In this document: positions 54,001 through 64,000 of the stretch, one piece after another
Layout of the letters: every line of letters begins with the position of its first letter
How positions within the stretch are numbered: position 1 is the stretch's first letter
Assembly (NCBI GenBank): GCA_028095005.1
Contig: CM051462.1
Coordinates: 239,066,973-239,130,972 of the forward strand
Length of the DNA stretch: 64,000 nucleotides
DNA from: Rhynchospora pubera
Taxonomy: Eukaryota; Streptophyta; Magnoliopsida; Poales; Cyperaceae
Direction of reading: 5' to 3'
Notes under the pieces: generated by a model
Database searches by the model: none
What the model saw: the letters and a program-made list of their open reading frames with translations, nothing else
What the model was told of the DNA's origin: nothing
Translations under genes and position numbers: made by a program

Positions 54001-57000
54001 CTAATACTGCTTAATGATCCGGAATCGATCGTGAACTGCTGATGTGCCTGAGTTGACAAACTGAAAAATAGAACCAAATCAGAAATAGCAGCCAAAATTG
54101 GTACTACGGTTAGAATTCTTTCAACTTAATTTTCTCAAACACACTTACTAAGCTCAAATAATAGGTCACTTCTTGATGCTGTAACACGTGCAAAACCAAA
54201 TTCAGAAAGCCTTACCAAACTCCAACTGGGTGCCTAATTAATTAAATTGAGTGGTACATTATATCAAAAATATGAAAGACCAAAAAAATTCCATTAGATA
54301 GAGAAAGAGGAACTTGAGAAGAGGTACTTACTGTGCTAGGGAAACTATCCAAGGAGAATCCTGCCATTCCTACTACCACTTGAATTGGAAAATCCGCAGC
54401 AATCCAATTGTACTATCGATATTCATAAAACCAACATACAAAATTACGTATAAGATACAAACTCAAAAATGCAAAATTCAAGATAATTGTAATGATAAAT
54501 ATTGAAATGTATGTACCTGTTCTGAACCGGAAGTCCATGTATTCTCAGTAGAAACCACCGTGAAGTGTACCGGTCCTTGCTCAATTGAGTACCAAGGTTT
54601 ATCTTTTGCAGATACTGGCATCTGAAAATATGTCTCATATGGTACACCACACTCACCGCTGAGTCGGTCAAACTATAAACTGATCCTGACCCAGGATAAT
54701 CCCTATAAATGAAAATGTCAAAATTTGCCATTTGTCAAAAATTTTAAATCGATAATGTAGCTTAAAGGTGACTGCTTTTGTGCACACCATTGTGAAATTT
54801 TCCTTTTCACTTCTCCACATATGGCAATTATGATTTTTCAAAATGAATGGAAAATTGATGCAAGTAGTTTTGTATGTGTAAAGAGTGAGGGTTTGGGGAC
54901 AATATTAATTCCATAGATCAAAGAGTATGAAAGCGTTCTCGGCAGTGATAACATCAAAATGTGATATACCAAAGCAAAGAAAATAAATTTACCTTTCATG
55001 ATTGCCAATTGCTGCCATGTATGGGACACGAGAGGCATATGGTTCGATTTGTTTTAGAAAAAAATTTCCATTCAACTAGAAATCCTGTGGCATAACTAAT
55101 GTCCCCAATATGGAACACCGAATCAATATGATGGCCATCAAGATCTCTCGTTATTGCTGATGTAACAGAGGTTGATCCCGGCTACAATAAAAATTATTTC
55201 AAATATTATAGTCAGCCGATCGGTGTAAAAATAATTCATTTCTTTTGGTTCTATCAATCATTTCCAAATGGAGCTGCACATGAAGCTAATTAACATCATG
55301 CTTCCTTTATTTCATTCTAAATGGAGCTGATTATTTTGGCTAAAAGTTGTGATTTAGGAAAGAAACATTTGGAAAGGTTGATATTAGAAGGAACTCACTT
55401 GAATGTAATGCTCTACTGACTGATCAAGAGGAGCCTTTCCCATGTCTCCATACACGGCAAAAGTTAAATTGGTGGCCCCACTGGCAGGTGGAGTTTTGAA
55501 ACTAAGTGTGCTGCTCCAGCCAACTGAGGCACTGCAGAGTGTGCGCATATAAAAATATGTTATTAGTCAATTTAGCCAATTTTTACCCTCAACAATTTTT
55601 TTTAAAAAAAAAACCCTCAAAAAAATAATTTAGCCAATTTTTATGTTATGGTGAATATTGAACTCATGGAAATTAATCAATAAAATGTACCTCCCGTATT
55701 TGTAGGAGTAGGTAGTGGAAGGTAAGAGGTCAGTCATGATGGCCGAATAGATATAGCCAGGGTGGTGCCACCCAAAATCCTTTGCCGGGCTTGGTATCCC
55801 GCTAGCACCTTTTTTTTATTTGTTCTGAGTGGTGTCAATGTAATTAAGTTGCAAAAATATATGAACAATGATAAATGAAATAATAGGATGCAATAAATGA
55901 AATAAAGAGGTCCTTACTACACATATCAGCTGTGGTGAATGTTTTCACGGTAGATGTTGCAGTTTTCCCACTAGCATATTGCACCTGTTGTGGTGTGTTA
56001 TCTCCACTGACCCATGTCAACCTCATCTATACCAAATGCAAATACATTGGCAGAAAATTAAAACAAATATATATGTACAAGTAACGTTAATTGTATAATG
56101 TGTTTCGATACAACGTACCGATGTTCCAGTAGAATGAATACTTGATACATGGCCATATAGTGGTGCAGATGGGTTTGTGAACTTGATCGGGTTGGTTTGT
56201 CTGAGTACACATGGCAAGGCGAACCCACCGGTGAAGAACACGAACGTAATATCTGTACGGATGTTGATGACATCGAAAGTGACTGTGCCAATACAAGCAT
56301 ACTGCAAACAAATTCCTCCTATTTGTGCTACAAATTCTTGTTTTGAACAGCTAAGTAGTTTGGGTCATTGCTCACGTATTGGGCCTGTAATTATGCAAGT
56401 TAATTTACAAACGTAGCATGCTTGATTCATGACATATTCAGAAACTAGACTATTTCAGTCTTATTTTCGATGTTTTACAGAACACCAGTAGCTAAATCAA
56501 CTCAATTTCACATTTAACTCTTAATCATCAAATCACACCCTGTATAATTAAAATTTGTTCACCTTGGCTGGATAGTGGCATAGAAGAGGCAGAGAGCTCA
56601 CATCCCCTGTCTGTATATAGTTCGCCGAACTGTCTGGGCAAGCATCAACACTACATTGATGAATTGAATGGTTTTATTACAAGAGTACGTGAAATAGCTA
56701 AATATTCCAAAGAAAAATAATCTACATTTTGCATACCTTGAGTTGGAAGGAGAGATCATGCCAATCCAGTCAGAACTATCTGGCACTAGAACTCCACCAA
56801 CGGTCACGGTCACATATGCTTCATTAGGCAATGTAGAAGTTACATTTGTACGGATATAAAGATATGGGTTTGGATCCAAACAATCAGTGAGTTCTCTTCG
56901 GTTGATGAGCCTAAATGCTGACACCTCAGGATGGTGCTTTTTATAGTCATCATAGTGATACTCAGGAGATGCAATAGCTAAAGAGAAGATGAGAGAAGAA

Positions 57001-57044
57001 AAAGAGACCAAAGAGAGAAGAAAGTGTGGTTTGTTGAACTCCAT
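54001..57044 (-). pseudogene. Purple acid phosphatase (AtPAP27-like), disrupted
   Basis: A split gene whose exons match the large plant PAPs (PAP1/24/27 group, secreted metallophosphoesterases). Exons, from right to left: 56737-57044 (start MEFNKPHFLLSLVSF, signal peptide), 56563-56650, 56119-56384 (TFDVINIRTDITFVFFTGGF), 55918-56026 (MRLTWVSGDNTPQQVQYASG), 55691-55808 (SPAKDFGWHHPGYIYSAIMT), 55399-55531 (FAVYGDMGKAPLDQSVEHYI), 54993-55181 (VFHIGDISYATGFLVEW, then AAIGNHER), 54517-54702 (KDKPWYSIEQGPVHFTVVST), 54332-54412 (FPIQVVVGMAGFSLDSFPST) and 54001-54060 (FVNSGTSAVHDRFRI, stop). Splice sites are mostly GT-AG. Three one-base frameshifts are seen: a missing base near 56351-56356, a 7-A run at 55058-55064 where six would keep frame, and a missing base near 54658-54663. 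The exon expected after SEQ (with the GHRPM and GHVHNYER metal-binding motifs) is absent, as is most of the penultimate region. A non-functional relic is most likely; single-base shifts alone could be sequencing errors, but the missing exon could not. Confidence 0.9.
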
Positions 57045-57090
57045 TGTGGGTTGTATTGAGAGAGCGCGCTGTGATTCATTTGATTCATAC

Positions 57091-57101
57091 TCCTTATATA
57101 G
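57091..57101 (-). promoter_or_regulatory. TATA box of the PAP gene
   Basis: The minus strand reads CACTATATAAGGAG, about 50 bp before the ATG at 57042-57044. It fits a plant core promoter with a short leader. Confidence 0.6.
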
Positions 57102-58623
57102 TGACAGTTTGCTTGTTTTCATTATTTTTGTTTTTTTTTTATTATTGTTGACAATATTTTTTTGAAAAGTGGCAAAGATGGTGCTACAACTAGAAGATGG
57201 ATATCCTCTTTGACATAATCTTCGATGAGAAAACTTTTCATGTAGCAAAGAAACTCCATGATCTGCACCGGATGCTGTGGCAGAAGGATAGGATGTGGAG
57301 TGCTATCATTTTAACAAACTTCAAAATTGATGTAATATTAACTTGCAAAGTTGGTTTCTTAACATCGCACTTTCACTGTGCTTAAATTAAATCTATGACA
57401 GCATGACATTACTTGAGAAATTTCCAGCAGCTCCTCGTAAGTTGATTGGAAGTAAAACGATACTTAGATAATAGGAAAGAGTAATCACAGCACTACATGT
57501 ACATACATTAATTGGTATTTTGTATAAATTTGTTAATTTCACTGGTAAGTTTGATTAATGAGTTAAGCCACAAATCGCATTAATTATAGAGAACACATGA
57601 AGTTTTCTTGGTATAAATTTTTAAGAATTATTTTGGTATAAACTTTAATAAAAAAAAACATAGTTATTCGATTTATATTGTGAAACATTATGCCACTATA
57701 ACAAATAAGGTTCAAGGACAAGTTATATTCTCTTAGAACGTCGAGACTATTGAAGCCTTGAAACCACAGTTCCAATGGGGTATATATTTTTATTCTCTTT
57801 TTTCATTGGTATGTCCCAATATAACAAGTGAAGTTGAGAAGTTCTTTGAACCTTATTTTTAATTGAAAAAGAATGCTTAATTATTAGGATGGGAATTAAT
57901 AAATAAGCAAGATATAATCAGGAGGACATAGATACGTGCGAGGAAAATACATGTATATTTCTTTATAGGTCTCACCGGGTGCAAACACAGAAATTTTTAC
58001 ATTTTGTGGGTACGTAATTAATTAGCTAATAACTTAAACTTGTTTCAATTGAAGTAGAATAAGAGAGCAGATTGTTAGAGAATGAGACTATTCATATTTG
58101 CACATGCTTCAGGATTTAAATTAGATTACTGTAAATGCTATAAGCTTATTTTTTTTACTTTTTTTTAACTCGAGTTCACTTAATTAGGCGGGGATAAAGA
58201 CAAAGCAAACATCTGACTAATAACTCTCTATTAATCACACATCATCAGTCCTAGTAAGCGGATTAGCGGAATATGACTAGAAATTTAAAGCAACATAAGC
58301 TTAATTAAGCCCAAGTCACACAAAACATAGAAACTACATAAATTAGGCCTAGTTGGCCCAATAAATAGTGACAAAATAGCAAGGCCGTCATAGCATCTTT
58401 CATTTGAGCCTTTCAATCAGCAACCCAATTTTTCCAACGCAATTTGTCCTTTGGAAATTTACTAGTAATTAGTAAAACTCCAAAACATTACTCAAAAGAA
58501 ATATGGGGAGCAACATGGTGACAAAATAGAAAGCGAAAATTGCATTTGGGAGATCCTTGCAATAAGCTAAAACTTTCTTGTACGCACTACTTATAAACAA
58601 TTGAGCTGCTCTATTTCCTCGAA
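57102..58623. other. Intergenic; unrecognised ORF at 57197-57385
   Basis: Upstream of the PAP gene. A 62-codon plus-strand frame (MDILFDIIFDEKTFHVAKKL) is the only protein-like piece, without a recognisable family. The rest is AT-rich. Confidence 0.4.
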
Positions 58624-58639
58624 GCACTCGAGTATTTTT

Positions 58640-61273
58640 TTTTTTTGACATAAAAATAAGGGTCATGTCCCTATCTTTGCATTGAAAATTAAAGTTCTTA
58701 CAGCTTAGCCAGTGGCTAAAATCCTTAAAAAATAAAGAGAATAAAATAAAAATTATAATTAAAAATAAACATAAAAATCAAAGGCCATAAAAATTACATT
58801 AGAACTAGAAATTGAGGTTAAGAATCAGAGAAAGAACTGAAGGGTCCAGGATTAGGCGCATAAAGAGAACAGAAAGAGAACTAGTCAGTGAGAGCAGTTG
58901 ATGTTGTTCCATTCCAAAGTAACTTGATCCACTAGTAACCACATTTCCTTAGATTGTTGGTTGAAGGTTCTCGCACACCTCTCGCGCCATAACACAAAGC
59001 AGGTAATTGCCATAATCTCTTTCGGTTTTTTTGAGCTCAACCGAAGATCATCCTGCATCACTTTGTCGATTTCCAGGGCAACACAGTGCATGTTATCAGG
59101 TTACAAAACTGAGAAGGCCTTAAATTTAGCTTGCACAGAGAAGGGGCATTCATTGAAAAGATGCTGCACCGAATCCTCCCCATTTTTACACAAACAGCAA
59201 ATGCTCGGCAGGTTCCAGCCTCTCCTTGTGAGTGTATCCATGGTAGCGATCCTATTTTGTAACAGTCTCCAAAGAAAAAAGATCATTCTAGGAGGAATTT
59301 GCAATTTCCAGATTCCAGTCCACTTTGATTTGTGGTTTGGGAAGGTTTTGAGAAAAGTATAAAGGGATTTTGTTGAAAAGGAGTTTTTTGCCGGTTCTGG
59401 TTTCCATATAGCAACATCAGGTTGAGAGTTTTGAGCGGCAGATGATTCCTGGAGAAGTTGCAGGGCAATGGAAAGTTGTGACATGGCTGAGGATGAAGCA
59501 TGAATAGTAGGTTTAAAGAGGACTTGCAGGTTGTTTCTATTTTGATAGAAGTAGTGGACTGAAATACCCTTGTCATCGGTATAAGAAAACAAGTCAGTAA
59601 ACCTATGCTTGAGAATGCCATGCCCCCAATCAAAATGCCAGAACAGTAAAATTTTTATCAAAGACAAAAATACCCTCCAAATTTTTAAAAAGGACAAAGG
59701 AGCACAAAGATTTTTAAAATGAGCACAACTATAGCGGCATTGTTATCGCCGCTATAATCTAACCTATATAGGATGGCTGAAATGACTAAAATATTAAAAA
59801 AAATAAAAAATTTCCTTATAGCGGCAATGGATTTTCCGCTATAGGACTTTCAAATTTTTTTTTTCGGGCATGTTACTTTCAATTTTTTCCGTTTTTTTTT
59901 CTTTTATTTTTTTTCTTTTTCATTATAGCACAATTATTACAAACAAATTTTCGATTCTTCACTATAGTATCTATAAATTTATTTTGAATGTTAAATTAAT
60001 GAACCACCTTTAGATTTATCACAAGAATAGCATCTATATATTGTATATAGGGTTCTTCAATCGTGCGTGTCGTGTCGTGTCAAACACGATCATCGTGTTG
60101 GAGTCTCGTATCGTGTCGTGTTGGCACATCGTGTTAGCCGTGTCAGATTATTTTATAAATAAAAATATTAAAAAATTAAAAATTAAAAAGAAAAAAAAAT
60201 TTACTGAGCCGTAGTAATTTTTATTTGATTAAGTTTAAAAATTTTTATTAATATTTTTATAATAAATAATAATTAGATAAGAACAATATGCATCCTAAAT
60301 GGTAAAAAATATGATGTATCATTATGAATTGGATTTAAATTTTTAATTTTGTTTATATAATCAATATTAATAATTAAATTTGTGTTGATATGTCGTATCA
60401 GTTCATATTTGTGTCATGTTGTGTGTCTAATCGTGTTATGTCAAATCGTGTCAATTTTTTAAAACTTCCAACATGACACGATTATGACACCACATGAATT
60501 TTTTATTTTTTTATTTTAAAAATAATAAAATAGTCCGACACGACTAGCACGATGTGCCAACACGACACGACACAACGTGTTAGTCCTGTCGTACCAAATT
60601 ACGTGTCGTGTTAACTCCTTTTACCATTTAGCACGATACGACACGATTAAAAAAATAATTTGTGTCAACAAGACACGACACGAGACTCCAACACGTCGAT
60701 CGTGTTTGACACGACCCATGACGCACAATTGGAGAAGCCTATATACAATATATAGATGTTATTTTTGTGATAAATCTAAAAGTGGTTCGTTAATTCAACC
60801 TCCAATTTATTGAATTTACTTCAAAGCAAATTTATAGATGATATAGTGAAGAATCGAAAATTTATTTATAATAATTGTGCTATAATGAAAAAGAAAAAAT
60901 AAAAACAAAAGGAAAAAAACGAAAAAAAATTGAAAGTAACATGGCCGAAAATAAAAATTGAAAGTAACATGGCCGAAAAAAAAATTGAAAGTCATATAGC
61001 AGCAAATCCATTACCGCTATAAGGAAATTTTTTATTTTTTTAAAATATTTTAGTCATTTCAGCCATTCTATATAGGCTGGACTATAGCGGCAATAGCAAT
61101 GTCGCTATAGTTGTGCTCATTTTTAAAATGTTTGTACTCATTTGTTCTTTTTAAAAATTTGGAAGGTATTTTTGTCTTTGATAAAAATTTTCCGCAAGAA
61201 CAACACCATATTTCCATTCCCCAAATGAAAATGTATGACGGATGAGAAGAGATCCTCCATATCCATAAAAGTT
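58640..61273 (-). mobile_element. LINE 3' end with 16-bp TSD, interrupted
   Basis: GCACTCGAGTATTTTT flanks the element at 58624-58639 and 61274-61289. The minus-strand 3' end has a poly(A) tail (T run 58635-58646, overlapping the TSD). Coding remnants on the minus strand resemble the end of plant LINE ORF2: FSTKSLYTFLKTFPNHKSKW, IWKLQIPPRMIFFLWRLLQN and CCLCKNGEDSVQHLFNECPF (zf-RVT), then after a stop ITCFVLWRERCARTFNQQSK. RT and endonuclease are gone by 5' truncation. The piece right of the nested palindrome (61193-61273) continues the LINE. A foldback-type element (59647-61192) sits inside it, so only about 1.1 kb is LINE. Confidence 0.88.
59647..61192. mobile_element. Palindromic foldback/MULE-like element (1.55 kb)
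   Basis: The left end TAAAATTTTTATCAAAGACA and the right end, inverted, GAAAATTTTTATCAAAGACA start arms that match for over 500 bp with scattered changes. Shared arm blocks include a TATAGCGGC palindrome pair, 'ggctgaaatgactaaaatatt', 'cgattcttcactata' and 'catctatatattgtatatagg'. A GTGTCGTGTCGTGTCAAACA-type run follows in both arms, before a central loop of about 300-400 bp. The flanks CCAGAACAG (59638-59646) and CAAGAACAA (61195-61203) agree at 7 of 9, suggestive of a 9-bp MULE-type TSD. No transposase. The element split the LINE after that had inserted. Confidence 0.82.
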
Positions 61274-61381
61274 GCACTCGAGTATTTTTACTTATCATTT
61301 GTATTTTTACTTATCATTTGATTGGATTATTGTATCGCATCTCCATATTCATTCTTGATTCTTGATTCTTAATTTAAAAAA

Positions 61382-62120
61382 TTGGATTATACATGTTAAT
61401 TACGAATATAAATTACAAATAACGCAAAGAAAGTGCAAATAATGTAATTCTAAACATAATTTGAGCATTTCAATCCTTTCTGGATTTATTCAAAATCATT
61501 TCAATACAAGATTCTATATATAATTTCTTTATACGGTCTAGAATTGAATTCATATGTTGTTTATTCAAAAATATTCAATTATACATGGTAATTAGGAATA
61601 TAAAATGCAAATAATGCAATTCTGAGCATCACTAAAGCATGTCAATCGTTTTTGGATTAATTCTAAGTCATTTCGTCACAATAATATACATTTAAACTCT
61701 TTATACTGTCTAAAATACGATTCATATGTTATTTATTCAAAAAGATTGGATTATACTTGGTAATTATGCATATAAATTTTAAATAATGCACAGAAAGTGC
61801 AAATAATACAACGCTGAGCATCATTTGAGCGTTTCAATCGTTCTTGATTCATTCTAAGTCATTTCATCAAAATATTCTGTATTTAAACTATTTTATACTG
61901 TCTAAAATATGATTCACATATTATTTATTCAAAAAGATTGGAATATACACTGTTATTACGCATATAAAGTACAAATAATGCAATTCTGAACATCAATTAA
62001 GTATTTCAATCGTTTCTGGATTCATTCTAGATCATTTCATCACAATAATCTACATTTAAACTCTTTACAACGTCTGGAATACGATTTGTATGTTATTTAT
62101 TCATAAAGATTGGTTTATAC
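61382..62120. repeat. Satellite-like tandem repeat, dimeric organisation
   Basis: The phrase TTGGATTATAC (with variants) recurs at about 61382, 61574, 61745, 61938 and 62109. Spacings alternate 192, 171, 193 and 171 bp, so the higher-order period is about 364 bp. The longer monomer carries a CGCAAAGAAAGTG / GCACAGAAAGTG insertion that the shorter one lacks. Each monomer also has GCAATTCTGAGCATC-like and TTTCAATCGTTTCTGGATTC-like blocks. No coding potential. Confidence 0.85.
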
Positions 62121-64000
62121 GTGTAATACTTGGTCAAGAAATAGTTAAAATCTTTGATGGACCTAGGAATGTGACCTAGGTTATTTATTTATCTAGTTAA
62201 AATCTTTGATGTATTGATTAAAGACTTTAAAAAAAAAATTGATACATCGCATGCATTATTGATGTTTTAATTAGTAAATATAAAATATAATGTTTCCTTA
62301 AAAGTTTCTTATACATGGTTGTTTTTAAAACCGAATACATAAAAAAAAAGGAATTCACGTAAAAAAAAAAGAAAAAGAAAATGTTGCAATTTTTTTTTAT
62401 TCGGCAACGAAAGTTTTTTTTTAATTCCTATATTTAGTCATTAAATAAGGAAACAAATTATGAATATGATTTTGCTAATTAAAACATATATGGTATTTAA
62501 ACAAGGATATTAGGTATAGATTTATCTTAAATCTATTTTTTTTAACTATCTTTGATTTAGTAATAACAATTGGAATATTGTTAATTAAGAAATTTTTTTA
62601 TAACAAAATTTTGATTTTGACATAAGGAATGCTTTAAATATCAATATTTAAGTTATGTTTTGGATTGATTTTGGTAATTACAATTATGGTAATTAAACCT
62701 TTTAAAATTTTGTACGGATATTATTCAAGTTTTAAGTTTTGGTAATTAAACCTTCTATTTTGGAAACTAATCTAGTATGGCAGCTAGATAAAATAAATTT
62801 AGTATGGCTTAATTTAAATTACATAGGCTTCTTAAAGAAATTAATCAAAATTTGATTATGTTAGGTTTTCAGTTTTGGAAATAAGCATGATTTGGTAATA
62901 ACAATTTAATATTGTTAATTAATAATATCAAATTTATGAATTAGGAGTAGCGTAGTTGTCAGGTTAAGGGAGAAATCTTTAGGATTTCTCGATTAGATTA
63001 AGACGACTTCTACTTCTCTATGTCTACGCTCCATCAAATGGTTTGTTTCACTCCGAAATAATTTATCCAGTTAAAGTCTTGGTTGCAGACTGTTAGGTAT
63101 TGACCAGATTGAGTTTGAACGATTCGTTAGATGCCATAACGTTTCATTTCGGTTATTATGCAGTTTGTACTTGTTTTGTACAAGCGGCAATTGGTTACCA
63201 ATTTTGACATTTTGTACTAGTTAGGTACAAATAGCAAATGTCACTTCTTCCTCTTCTTTCCTCCGCCGTGATTTTCATTAGTAAGAGCTGTAAGCGTTGG
63301 GTTACACCATGTTGTCATGAGGACAAGTTCTGTCGCAGAAAATAAGGTCGGCGCCTAAGTGTCCATATGACCCTGACCTTTTCTGGGAATCTTGTCTGGA
63401 TGTGGAGTAATTTTAATGGCTGCTGGCTGAAGAGGAAACCATCGCTTTCTTTCCATATCTTAATGCAATACATAGGCTTGTATGGTTGTATCTCTCCTAT
63501 GTTATCTTAATGAATAGTTTGTTGCTTACCAAAACAGATTGTTTAAGGTTTGACGATCTGTATGTATGCCATACAATTTATTACATAAATACCTTTAGGT
63601 TTTGCAACCGAGTTCAAGTTAAATCATCTTAGGTCAAATTTGTTAAACTTTTCAAACAAATTAAATGTGCATATTGAAAAGTTTATTTATTTATTTTTGG
63701 TATACTTTAAATCCAAAATAAAGATATTAAATTATATATATTTGAGTTTTGGGCCAGCTTTGTTGTCATCCCGCCAAAGTGGGCTCTCACATCATAGTTA
63801 TCTCAAATCCAAAGTATAAAAGGGTTTTGTGCATGTAATAAGTACAGATATTGGATCGGCCCAAAGGAAGGCCAATGTTTGTTCATATTAAATGTACATT
63901 CTTGTAGTAGTAAATGAGTGATAATTATTAGGTTTTACATGTAATCAATTAATCGGCCCAAAGGAAGGTTAGTTGATTGGCATGTTATGAATTTTCACAT
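62121..64000. other. Intergenic; 17-bp direct repeat near the end
   Basis: No gene is recognised. ATCGGCCCAAAGGAAGG occurs at 63856-63872 and 63952-63968, a phrase that resembles sequence in some plant retroelement LTRs. The stretch 63240-63500 has mRNA-like composition without a usable frame. Confidence 0.4.

Overview
The window looks like nuclear DNA from a flowering plant, probably a eudicot. It has intron-split remnants of plant gene families (a BSU1-like phosphatase, a purple acid phosphatase, GeBP/DUF573 transcription factors), a transferred piece of plastid DNA carrying the rpl22-rps3 junction, and many plant-type transposons and miniature inverted-repeat elements (MITEs) in AT-rich sequence. 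No bacterial or viral gene organisation is visible. The species cannot be named from the sequence.

Layout. 1-4 kb: low-complexity DNA, then a decayed BSL (BSU1-like) phosphatase fragment that keeps its exon-intron structure. 4.7-7.4 kb: a 240-bp direct duplication and a solo LTR with perfect 5-bp target-site duplications (TSDs). 8-22 kb: a MITE field (Mutator-like, Tourist-like and hAT-like). It also holds a second, related solo LTR nested in the start of a Ty1/copia 3' LTR, with the copia RNase H remnant next to it, and a plastid rps3/rpl22 insertion. 22.5-35.8 kb: a half tRNA-Ile, a 5'-truncated LINE, a zinc-knuckle remnant, a third solo LTR, a hairpin-rich MITE, and no convincing complete gene.

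35.9-53.75 kb is the centre of interest. It is a head-to-tail array of nine units (about 2.3 kb each on the left, about 1.64 kb each on the right). Each carries a minus-strand GeBP/DUF573-like gene, and the longer units also carry a plus-strand 141-codon ORF. Copies 2-5 have open GeBP frames; the others are truncated, frameshifted or interrupted by stops. The three right-hand units share one internal deletion, and in copy 8 this fuses GeBP in frame to the antisense of the neighbouring ORF. The array shows repeated unequal exchange, conversion-like sharing of variants, and decay.

54.0-57.1 kb: a ten-exon-fragment purple acid phosphatase gene on the minus strand, with a TATA box and signal peptide but three one-base frameshifts and no exon for the last metal-binding motifs, so a pseudogene. 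58.6-61.3 kb: a LINE 3' end with 16-bp TSDs, split by a 1.5-kb palindromic (foldback/MULE-like) element. 61.4-62.1 kb: a satellite-like block with alternating 192/171-bp monomers. The remainder to 64 kb is AT-rich intergenic DNA.
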